A stretch of 64,000 nt of DNA from Anastatus disparis (taxonomy: Eukaryota > Arthropoda > Insecta > Hymenoptera > Eupelmidae): the NCBI GenBank assembly GCA_017163975.1, contig JAFFSR010000292.1, positions 689,501-753,500 of the forward strand. The letters run 5' to 3'. A program made the translations under genes and the position numbers. The stretch's first letter is position 1, and each line of letters starts with the position of its first letter. Under the pieces are notes generated by a model, which worked only from the letters and a program-made list of their open reading frames with translations, was not told the DNA's origin and made no database searches. Shown piece after piece: positions 33,492-44,159 of this stretch.

Positions 33492-33874
33492 CGGCAGGCC
33501 GGAGTAGAACCTGATACCGACCGAGTAACAATTGAGTTGTTTGTTATTTACTCAAGTATTAATCGGTGTATCTTCAAAATAAAGGTTGATCGCAATAGAT
33601 ATTATTATTATGAATATCTATGCACAAGAAAAAAAAATCTACCGATTTGTTTTTGAGAAAAGTAAGGAACGCCGAAGTAAAAGATTATGTTTATAATATT
33701 TTCGCGTTCCTTATTTTCTCAAAAACAAAGCGATAGATTTTTTTTTTCTTGTGCATAAATATTTGTAATAATAATATCTATTGCGCTTAACCTTCAATTT
33801 GCAGATACACCGATTAATACTTGAGTAAATAACAAAAATGCCAATTAGACAAGGACAGCGAATCCGGCCTACTC
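33492..33874. mobile_element. TTAA-flanked foldback MITE (383 bp)
   Basis: CTTAA flanks both ends (33487-33491 and 33874-33878), with AGGCCGGA near the left end and TCCGGCCT near the right. Most of the interior folds back (GTATTAATCGGTGTATCT with AGATACACCGATTAATAC; CTTGTGCATA, TTTTTGAGAAAA). Removing it restores ORF1 reading of element B between KHVLT and DRRQVYV. piggyBac-type mobilisation is inferred from TTAA. Confidence 0.8.
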
Positions 33875-34454
33875 TTAAGTGATCGAAGACAAGTGTATGT
33901 AGAGCCTTCCGATGTATCCAAATTTCCCGAGATACTTAAAATAAACTGTGAAGGGGAAACATTCTTTATATTTCCCAGCACAGACACCATCAAATGCTTC
34001 CTCTGCAAACAAGAGGGACGTATAGCAAAGACCTGCCAACTTAACAGTCAAGCCTCTGCCTCTCAAACCACAAACGAAGAAATAACCACAGAAAAAGAAG
34101 TAACTCAAACAAAAAATTCCACGGACCAAGCTAACGAAAAATCTAACCTGCTTATCACCATAGATGCTACCGACAACAGAAAAAATAGTTAAGGAAATCA
34201 ACAACAAGGATACAACTAATAATAATCAACAAAGTGCAACAAAAATAATAACCTAATTTACAGTTTTACACTAGAAATCAACGACAACAACATGCAAATA
34301 GATAACGTGGCTTTCAAAAGACCATATCCCGAGTCTCTTAGTTCCTCTCAAACACAAAACATTACCGAAGTAACAGTAACATCACACTGAAAAAAAATTT
34401 AGTAATTTCAACAAAAATTTATTTGGTCCAATTAAATGGTTTGTTCTAATACTC

Positions 34455-35200
34455 CCTAACAAATATTTATTTGAATCAAAACACAATATTTAGTTGAGTT
34501 AACTAAATATTTGATTACTTCAAATAAAATTTTTAGTTTAAGCAATTAAATAATTAATTAAAATAAATTTGTCAAGCTCTTAAAACAAACCAATATTTAT
34601 TTTAATCAAATAAATATTTAGTGAATTTAACTTGATAATTTGTTCAAATCAACTAAATATTTGTTTCAACCAACTAAATATTTCATAAAATTGCCAAACT
34701 CATTTTCTCAAAACAAGCAAATATTTATTTAAATCGAATAAATATTTAATTAATTCAACTTGATAATTTGTTTAAATCAACTAAATGTTTGTTTCGATTA
34801 ACTAAATATTTCATCAAATTGCCAATCCCATTCCTTTGAAATAAACCAATATTTATTTTAATCAAACAAATATTTAGTGAATTTAACTTGATAATTTGTT
34901 CAAATCAACTAAATATTTGTTTCAACCAACTAAATATTTCATCAAATTGCCAAACTCGTTTTCTCAAAACAAGCAAATATTTATTTAAATCGAATAAATA
35001 TTAAATTAATTTATCTTAATAATTTATTCACATCAACTAAATATTTTTCTTCAACGAACTAAATATTTCATCAAATTACCAATCCCATTCTTTTAAAACA
35101 AACAAATATTTAATTAAATTCAATAAATATTTAATAGATTTAACTTTATAGATAAATCTATTAAATATTTATTATATCGAAATAAATATTTATTTGAGTT
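34455..35200. repeat. 128-bp tandem array (dimeric) inside the CACTG element
   Basis: Anchors AAACAAAC / AAACAAGC occur at 34583, 34711, 34839, 34967 and 35097, spacing 128-130. Alternate units carry CCAATCCCATT or CCAAACTC.TTTTCTC, so the real unit is a ~256-bp dimer. The array resumes at 37277, 37403 and about 37531. Confidence 0.75.
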
Positions 35201-35933
35201 GAGAAATTATTTGTTTATAATAAATAAATTGTTTAGTTTTATTAATAAAGTATTTATTCGAAGCAAATAAATATTCATTGAATTGAAATAAATATTTGTT
35301 TAAATAAAAAAAATATTTGGTTGATTCAAATAAATTATTTGGTCACATCAATAAAATATTCCTTTAAAATAAAAAAAAATATTTAGCCAATTTGCTTATT
35401 GATTCAAACAAATAATTTTATCAATATTTATACAGAATTTAATTACAGTAATCCACATTACTGTTTACCACCAATGATGATGATGACCAACTTTCTAGAG
35501 TAGATGTATACTGTGAAATTTATTTGCTTTTATGTTATTTATATATATGATAATTATATTAAGATTTTGACATTAATACGCTTTTTATTACTACCACAAA
35601 CATCGAATAATCTGACATAGATATCACTCGCTTTACTATTTAATTATGTTCGAATTTTAGTTTCCTTATATATCAACCTGGAAGACCTCCAAGCACTTGC
35701 GAGATTCAGAAAAGAGAAAAATTACAGACGCCACCAAGCGGTTACATCATTAAACCATCAAACTCATTAGAATTAGCATTTTGCAAGAAAAAATGTATTA
35801 TATTCGTCAGATAGAATACGAAAAAATAAAAGACCCGTATTTTTTTATTTTGCAAAATATGATGAATTGCAAAAGTTATAGCTGATATAAGTTATTACAA
35901 TTTTGATATATATAGATATAGCGCTATGATAAA

Positions 35934-35976
35934 TGACGTCACGATTGCTATTTGCAAAATGACAATCGTGACGTCA
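35934..35976. repeat. Hairpin with 14-bp perfect arms containing CRE-like sites
   Basis: TGACGTCACGATTG and CAATCGTGACGTCA are perfect inverted arms with a 15-base loop. Each arm contains the CREB/ATF consensus TGACGTCA. Function is not shown. Confidence 0.7.
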
Positions 35977-36183
35977 CACCAATTTCAACTGCCTCTATCT
36001 CTTCAAGTTTTCATTTTCATGAAAAAAGAAAAAATACGTGTCCTTTATTTTTTTATTTTCTTAATAACGGATGTAATGGATTTAAAAAAAAATTTCATGC
36101 AACATCCCAATTCGTCAATTTAAATAAATGATTTATTTAGATTGAATAATTTTTTTTTGAAGCCGTCAATCCTAAAAGTCCCG

Positions 36184-36194
36184 GGTTCGATTCC
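36184..36194 (+). promoter_or_regulatory. tRNA-type B box (possible SINE remnant)
   Basis: GGTTCGATTCC is an exact RNA polymerase III B box. No A box or folding tRNA was found upstream, and a T run follows about 20 bases later. It may be the relic of a tRNA-derived SINE. Confidence 0.4.
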
Positions 36195-37664
36195 AACACG
36201 GAGAATTTTTTTTTTTTTTTAATTAATCTAAAAATATTAGATTAAATTTTTTATTAATTAAAATAATTTTAATCTGTGTTTTAATATCGTTTATTATTAA
36301 AAAACAATTGATTTTAAAATAACATTAAATTATTATTATGAAAAAATAAAAATTTCTCGGTAGGATCAATCAATATAAAAAATTAGATGATATAATTAAT
36401 TAATTTAAATTATTAACTAAATAATTAACCACAATCGACTAGATATTTATTAACATTTAATAATAAATTATTTTTTTTAAAGAATTTGTTTTAAATAAAT
36501 GATTTTGTTGACACAACAAAATTATTATTTCGATTAAATAAAAGTTATTTGAATTTAAAAAATAAGAATTTGAGTAAAAAATCTTATTTTAATCAAATAG
36601 TTTATTTGATTTACTAAACATTTATTTGAATTGAATACATTTTTTTGAGTGTACTTTCTTTAATTCAACAAAATTCTTTGATTCAATCAAATAACAGATT
36701 TATTTGATTTAAATAATTAATTTAATAGCTGTTTTGCAGTCACTATCAAATTGATTTTGTTGAATTAAATAATTATTTAATTGGTTTAAATTAAATTTAT
36801 TAAATTAAAAGAATTTTAAATAGTTTAATTAAATAAATCATTTATTAAAAATATAAAAATATTTTGTTAATATTAAAATATTTTTTCATTTTGAATAAAT
36901 ATTTTTTTGATCCTAACAATTTTATTATTCACAATTAATTTAATCAACATGAATAATAACTTTTTTGATTCGAATAAATAAGTTTTTCAATTTGACTAAA
37001 TATTTATTAACAAATAAATTATCATTTTAAAAAAATGAAGTTATTTGCTTTAAATAAATGATTTTGTTGACATGACAAATTTTTTATTTAGATCAAATAA
37101 ATATTATTTGAAATGAATTAATGAGAATCTGAATAAATGGTTTTCTCATTTTGACTAAATAATTTATTTTGTTTGCCAAAAATTTATTTGAATCAAATAA
37201 ACAGTTATTCAATTCAAATAAATAGAAATTAAATAAATATATTTATTTGAATCAAATAAATTTTTTTTCAGTGTAAAACAAGCAAATATTTATTTAAATT
37301 TAATAAATATTTTATCAATTGAACTTAAGCGTTTGTTTAAATTGATTAAATATTTATTTTAACGTTCCAAATATTTTGTTAAATTGCAAATACCATTTTT
37401 TAAAACAAACAAATATTAATTTAAATCAAAAAGATATTTTATTCAATCAAAGCACAACATTTTGTCGAACAAACTAAATATTTATTTGTTATTAATTAAA
37501 TATTTCATTGAAACTGGTTTCTCATTTTCTCAAAAGGAATAAATGTTTGTTTCAATGAATCAAATAATTTATTACATTGAATATCTTGATCTTTTAAAAC
37601 CAACAAAGTTCTAATTGAATAAAAATCATATTTTGTTAATTAAATTTTACAATTTAATGAAATC

Positions 37665-40492
37665 TGTGACGTGGTATTTTCACGCCACAATAAATTTTTT
37701 TTTTGTTTTATTTATTTAAAATAATTCCTCAGTAAAAACCTGTAAAATAAAAAGCATACATAATTTCCCGAGCGTGCGATTTTATATAATCATAAACACC
37801 ACACTCGTGACAGCAACCAAGGCCACCGTAAGAAACCAACAGAGAAATAATTCTGTTGTGTTCTATTTTCGGTGAAGAGCCCTGGATGTACACAGCTGAT
37901 CATATGGCCTATTGCTAAGTAGCCATGTATGTTGGACTACCGGCCGACGGCACTGGCGAAGAAACAACTATGCACACACACACACTCACTATGATCACAC
38001 AATCAGCAAGTAGCACGACGCACGACCGATACCTGCTAGCAGAAGACGGTTATACTACGCCCAGGAAGTACCAGAGCGGTTTCAACGGCGTAGAAATAAT
38101 GAACACGTGCTCGCGCGAATATACTAATATGGCGCTCGCGTAGTATAGCTAAAAGAAAGAGAGAGAGATAGGTAGAAATAGAATGATGTAATAAGCGAAG
38201 CGAAGTCGGTAACGTAGTATGAACGCGTATGGTAAAAAGAGATTAGTCAGATAAAAAATTGAATTATATTATAAAAAGGGGAAATGAATAATGCTTAGCA
38301 TAGCGTAGGCGTATATATATGTAGAGGGCGCTCGCGTACTAATAAGATTCGAACATAAAGTTAAATAAATTTCTTTTTACATTGTTTTTTTTTAATTTTA
38401 CAAGTGGCGCTACTGTACTTTAAAGAATATTTTTTATTTATAATAAAGATTTGTAATAGCGTAAATTAGTTGAATATTGATGACATAAAAATTGTTTGGA
38501 TAAATTAATAAAGTAACTAATTAAAAAATTTAATGTCTATAAGAAGTAGAAATTTCAATAATTATTAACATCTAACATATCATTAATATTCAATTAAATC
38601 ACGCGCGCAGAGGGCGTAACAAGTAAAATGTAAAAATACTACACTAGTAACAGGAAATAACATGTAATTCGACTAGCGAGTGGCGAACTACACCAGAATA
38701 AGGTGATGAAAAGAACTTTATTTGATTAGAGAGTCGCGAAATAGAAAAAGATAGTAGATAGGATATAACAAGAGTAACAAGGAGAGCAATAAAGAAGAAG
38801 AAGCCACTGATGCTCAGCGTTCGCTTCCTTCTTCTTCGTGCCTCATTGTCGTTCCAGTCACCGCGCTATAGAGTCATTTTGTTTTGTACCGCATTTAAAA
38901 ATCAGATTTATTATTAAAATTGTTAAGATTGTTGAATTATTAAATTTTTTTTGTTGTTGTTGATTTTGAGAGTAATTTTAACGGTGTTAAATAGTTCTTT
39001 TTACTGTTATCTATTGGATTTTGTTTTCCACGAAGACTTATTATTTCTATCGTGGGTGCCTGTACTGTACTAGAGGAATTGCTGGCCATCTTGGAAACCC
39101 GCGTAACATCATCCTTGGGATTATATCTCTTATCTCTAATCTACGAGTTTTTCTTTCGAATTGAGATGGTATATGCAATTCAACTAATACAGGAAAAGGT
39201 ATAATCTAATTAAATAATTTTTTCTATTGTTTGTGAGAAATAAACTAGAAAAATAAAGCGAGTTTAGTTCATAATCTCTCTCTCTCACGAAGTAAAATAA
39301 CGAATTATTATTACTGCATTAGACACAAAAAAATAGCGGAAGTTCACGGCAGGCTATAAGAATAGCCACGTGGATATTAACTAAATAACTCTTCCTTTAT
39401 TTTGCGTATTAAATAAATTGTGGTGGTGAAAAATTGTAAAAGCTGAATATATAATAATTTTTTTTTGTGAGTAAAGTGAAATAGTGAAAATTAATTAGTG
39501 AATTTTTTTTTTCTATCTACCCTAATCGAGTGTAGTGTAAAAGAAGAAAATAAATTTGGTGACTTAACTATTAATCTTTATTTATTCTTATTTGGTAATT
39601 AAAGTGGTGTTTCTATTAATAAAAGTTATTATCTTTCTTTAATTATATCTTATCGACGTGAAAATTTAAGTAGCTATAATTTAAAGTAACAATTAATGGT
39701 TCATTCTCGAGACATTTCTTTTAAAGACTCTTTATAAAAATTTTTTTTTGTTTGTTCATTGAAGTTATGAAATTTTCTCTTAACTAAGTATTAAAGTTAA
39801 ATAATCGAAATACCAATTACCTTAAAATCAAAAGTCATAGTAATTGAATTTCTATATATATAAAGCATATATGATAAATTATTACAAATTTGACCTCACT
39901 TCCACGAAACGCCTATTGAAGGTCAGAGAGAAAGAAAAAGAGTATATTCGACACTAGCACCACCAACCGGAAGATTGCGTAATCTGGGATACGCACTGCT
40001 GTTCGAGCCCCCTACCCTTACATAACCTAAAATATATATTGAACACGTCTTACATCCGTTGCTTAATTCCTACAGTATTGATAAAAATTTAGATTGTTAT
40101 TATTGCTTAATATTTTAAAATTAATAACTTTCTTTCGCATTTTAATAGAAAAATAAATTCAATAGTTTTTCTGGCTTTAATATAATATACGATTATACTA
40201 AAAATCTAATTCATATAGAAACTTACGTGTGGTTTAAAATTAAATTCTTTTAATTAAATTATCTAAAGTTTGTTTATTGGATATTAACCGATATATTTAT
40301 ATCTTTATTGTTTCTTGAATTAATCTTACATTTGGTTTATATCTTGGAGGTAGCACATCTGATTCCCTTATTATATCTTTATTAGTATTTTTGTAGGTTG
40401 GGAAATCTCAGAATTTGGGAGGTATAAACCAGATAGTATTTCTTATTTAATTATATATATTTATAACCCTTCTAATAAAAACCACCCTTACA
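37665..40492. repeat. Probable solo LTR (~2.8 kb)
   Basis: The left end TGTGACGTGGTATTTTCACG and right end ACCACCCTTACA have TG...CA termini and are flanked by AATC on both sides (37661-37664 and 40493-40496). Base composition differs sharply from the AT-rich host, with CpG-rich stretches at 37925-38350. No gag or pol frame was found inside. The length is large for a solo LTR, so an LTR plus part of an internal region is possible. Confidence 0.45.
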
Positions 40493-40559
40493 AATCTAAA
40501 AAAAATTTTTTTCAAAGAAATAACTATGTCATTAAATTGCGACTTCCATCCTTGTTACT

Positions 40560-41072
40560 GATTTATTTCATCCAAACAAATAATTTAGTTCATTTCATAT
40601 TTATTTAAATTTATATTGTTCTTTCAACAAAATGAGATAATTGATTTTAAATAAATCGTTTATTTGGTTTAATTAATGATTCTGCAGTATCCAACTAAAT
40701 GTTGTTTAATTTAAACAAATACTAATTCAAATAAACGCTTTTTTAAATTCAATATCAATTTGTTTCATTCAAATAAATAATTTAGTTTCATTCAATAAAT
40801 ATTTATTTAAATTCATTTTGTTCTTTCAAACAAATGAATTTACTGATTTTAAATAAACGGTTTATTCGATTTAATTAATGATTCTTCACAATCTAACTAA
40901 ATGCTGTTTAATTCAAATAAATAATAATTCAAATAATTTTTTTATTAATTTTAATTAAATATTTGGTTGAAGCAAGAACTAAATATTTGATGCAACTAAA
41001 TGTTAATTTGAATCAACTAACCGAAATTCAAATAAATATATTTAGTTGGTTCAACTAATTTTCTTTTCAGTG
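40560..41072. repeat. ~208-bp repeats at the right end of the CACTG element
   Basis: Two diverged units share TTGTTCTTTCAA and GATTTTAAATAAA (about 40617 and 40826), followed by the CAGTG terminus at 41072. Confidence 0.55.
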
Positions 41073-41792
41073 CAGAAATAGATTCATATTCAGACGCCTC
41101 TCTTGAAGAGGAAGATTTATCGGACAAAGCCTCAAATGAAACATTAAATATAGCTAAAAAATCAAAGAAAAAACTTAAAATTTCCAACTCTTCAGCTACA
41201 CCGCCTAACCTGGACAAATACCTTCAACCACTCGAAAAAATAGTAAATGACCAACATCAGGACTTTCCAATAAGTTTTTTAAACTTCAAGAGCTTCATCA
41301 ACAAAACCTACACCAGCCAACACACAATCGAGATAGCTAAGGAACACACAACGAACCTAGTCGACCTAAAAAATATGCTCAAAACTCTTTACCCTTATCT
41401 CGAAACCAAAGGTATGAAAATCAGATTCACCAAGATTATAAAAAATTAGATCAAGAAATAGCTAAAGAACAAACTACAAACCAATAAGAACTGCAACGAT
41501 GAATCAACAACACAATAAAAATAATAAAACAGAAAAAATAATACTTCAATGGAATGTCAACGGTTACTATAGTCATTTGGAAAATCTACAGGAATTAATA
41601 TACGAAAGACACCCAGATTTATTATGCTTTTAAGAGACCCATCTTAAGCTTGACAATCATGCCAATTTCAGAGGCTACAAATGCTTCCACACTAACAGAC
41701 TGTCTAGCCAAGCAAGTGGAGGAGTGGCAACCTATATAAAGAACCACATCTACAGTAAATAAATCCCTCTAGGTACAAACTTGGAAGCAGTT

Positions 41793-42052
41793 CACGGAAA
41801 CAAAATTGACACACTGATTCTTTTTGTCTGAATGAACATCGCCCCCCAGCTTTTCAACGATATTCCTAACGAATCGCCAGAATTATTGTGCCAAGATCGT
41901 CTAAAATCAAAACAGAACCGCTGTATCGACTGAAGTAATCGCATTTTCTCAGCACAAATATTCTGCCTATTTGATAGAAATATAGCTGAAAAGCTATGGG
42001 GGCGCTATTCGTCCAGACAAAAAAAAATCAGTCTATTAAATTTTTTTCCGTG
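41793..42052. mobile_element. CACGG-ended MITE in the endonuclease region of B (260 bp)
   Basis: The left end CACGGAAACAAAATT and right end AAATTTTTTTCCGTG are inverted repeats extending inward over ACTGATT..TTTTTGTCTG (about 40 bp). Coding likeness to the endonuclease stops and resumes around it. The target duplication is unclear. Confidence 0.65.
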
Positions 42053-43552
42053 TGCTGTCGAATGTTATCTGCCTAACAGAATCTCTATATGCAATGTCTA
42101 CCTACCAAACAGCCAACAGCTAACATCTGATAGCTTAGCTTAGTTGAAATCACAAATACCAACACCGTATATAGTTATGGGAGACTTTAATGTTCACAAT
42201 ACAAATTGGAGCTCAATAAACACAGACAGAAGAGGTAAAATAGTAGAAGAGTGGATTGAAGAAGCAAACCTAAACATAGTAAACCTGGAACTCCCCACCC
42301 ACTTCAACTCCTCTAACGGTACTGAAAGTATCATAGATTTAACAATAGTCACCGCAGACATTACGGAGAATATTGACTGGGAAATTTATGACGACCTTCA
42401 CAATAGCGACCATTATCCTATTCTTATACACTCTGCCTGAGTACGGCTATCAGCCATCAAGGTAACTCATCATACGAGCCGTGCAATTTCAGGAAGGCGG
42501 ATTGGAGTCTGTACAGGTCTGAGGTTGATAATGGTATCCAAGAGTTGAATGATCCTTCTCAACTCACCAACCCAAATATAGACGTATTAATCGACAACCT
42601 CAATAACATAATACTCACCACTGCTGAAACTAGTATTCCAAAATACAGTAACAAACACAACAAAAACCAAACGCCATGGTGGAATGAAGAAGGTTCCAAA
42701 GCTTGCAGAGAGTCCAAACACGCCTTCAATAGATACAAAAAACATAAAACCACAGAAAACAAGATAGAACACAATAAAAAGAAAGCCATCTGTAAAAGAA
42801 CTATAAAAGAAACTAAAAGAAAATGCTGGTTAGACTTTGTCCAATCACTCAATTCAAACTCACCCGTCTCAATCATATGGAAAAAATACAAAGAGTACAA
42901 GGCAAACACAAATCAAGATTTCTACTTCAATAAACGAAAGCAACCAAATAATCCATGAAACAACAGACATCGCCAACAAATTCACTTCCACCTTTTCACA
43001 AAACTCTAGCAACAGCAACTATAACAAAGAATTTTTAGATTTCAAAAATAATTACAACTTCACTCAAGAAAAATACGATGACATTCCGGATATTCCTCTA
43101 CTAAACTCTCTAATAGATTTAAACGAAATAACTCAAACACTTAACAACTGCAAAAACTCCAGTGCTAGTCCAGATTCTATCCACAATATCTTCCTAAAAA
43201 TCTTCCTCTTTCGGCTATTCAATATATCCACAAAATATTTAACATTATCTGGTTACACAATATATTTCCGACTCAGTGAAGACTAGCCACAATAATACTT
43301 ATCAACAAACCTGGCAAAGATTCTGCATCTCCTAAAAATTACAGACGAATATCTCTGACTTGCAATATCTGCAAACTCATGGAAAAAATAGTAAACAAAA
43401 GACTAAAAACCTACCTCGAATTTATAAATTACTTCTCTCAACTTCAAAGCGGCTTCAGACAAAACAAATCCACCATTGACCAATTTATTTTGTTAGAATC
43501 AGAAATCCACAACGCATTCAGAAAAAACCTACACTTGGCAGCAGTATCACTG

Positions 43553-44159
43553 CACGGAGAGAAAAATCAGGTTATTATCCCATGAAATTTCAAGTGATTA
43601 TCACACGATATTTTTTCACCTAATATTATCGAAGAAACAAGTGATTTTTAGATGATATCCATGTTTTTAATAGATGGCGGTGCATCATGTTAAAATTACT
43701 TGAGACCCACGGGATTTTCACGTGGCACTCGAGTGAATTCATCAGTGGTGCGGCCGACCCAGTAGCACGGACTTTGAAAGGAGATAAAGAGGGAGAGAGA
43801 GAGAAACAAAGTAACCAAAGGGTTTAGCTTATAAAAATCGACATACCCCCACTCTACTCGCACAGTATGTGTATTCTAACTGACTGCTGCTACGAATATA
43901 CACATATTCTTTACCCTCTCTCTCTCTCTCTTTTAAAGCCCATGCTACTAGATCGGCCCTACCACCGTTAAATTCACTTGAGTTCCACGTGAAAATCCCG
44001 TGAGCGTCCAAGTAATAATAACATGGCACCTATAGCATTTTAAGTTAGATGCTATTCTGATTAAATTAACTTCATTTCATGAGAATCTTACATGAAGAAT
44101 CATATAATTTTAACGTGTTAAATTTATCATGAGAAAATAACCTGATTTTTCTCTCCGTG
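43553..44159. mobile_element. CACGG-ended MITE inserted in RT motif A of B (607 bp)
   Basis: 33-bp inverted ends start CACGGAGAGAAAAATCAGG. TG at 43551-43552 and 44160-44161 looks like a 2-bp duplication: removing the element and one TG joins the RT frame exactly at the motif containing the first catalytic Asp. The interior folds further (CCCACGGGATTTTCACGTGG with CCACGTGAAAATCCCGTGAG) and has GAGAGA / TCTCTC arms. Confidence 0.85.

Larger units (their letters stand above)
35201..37276. repeat. AT-rich right-end copies of the CACTG element
   Basis: Two related blocks end in TTTTTTTGAGTGT (about 36652) and TTTTTTTTCAGTGT (37274). Both contain AAATAAATGATTTTGTTGACA (36495 and 37055 areas). Less AT-rich sequence at 35440-36120 shows no gene; it contains the CRE-like hairpin at 35934 and a tRNA-like box at 36184. 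Confidence 0.5.
34385..41072. mobile_element. Large AT-rich CACTG-ended element, composite
   Basis: The left end is CACTGAAAAAAAATTTA. An exact inverted end, TAAATTTTTTTTCAGTG, occurs at 37257-37273, and a variant end TTTTCTTTTCAGTG occurs at 41059-41072. ORF1 of element B stops at the left end and resumes right after 41072, with CA on both sides (34383-34384 and 41073-41074) as a possible 2-bp duplication. The body is built of words such as ATTTATTTGAATCAAATAAA. It seems to be at least two nested copies plus a probable solo LTR (37665-40492). No transposase was seen. Confidence 0.6.
31490..41449 (+). pseudogene. ORF1 of element B, in pieces
   Basis: Coding pieces in order: 31490-31690 (HGLIIDCVEGLNLTDYTVAVG), 33249-33487 (KVPIRPLVSKLIR, IPHYVLKNYLDNNN), 33879-34190 (DRRQVYVEPSDV, knuckle, polar tail) and 41073-41449 (acidic/Lys-rich, then FPISFLNFKSFINKTY). 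Each matches a part of ORF1 in copy C. The knuckle reads CFLCKQEGRIAKTC: the zinc-binding His of the C copy is Arg here (codon CGT at 34019-34021). ORF1 would bind element RNA; this copy is destroyed by three insertions and several stops. Confidence 0.78.

Noticed and set aside
36150..36200. tRNA gene
   Set aside because: The B box is perfect, but no acceptor, D or anticodon arm could be folded upstream.
39960..40022. Alternative LTR right end at TTACA (40022)
   Set aside because: Flanks do not match those of the left end, whereas the end at 40492 gives AATC on both sides.
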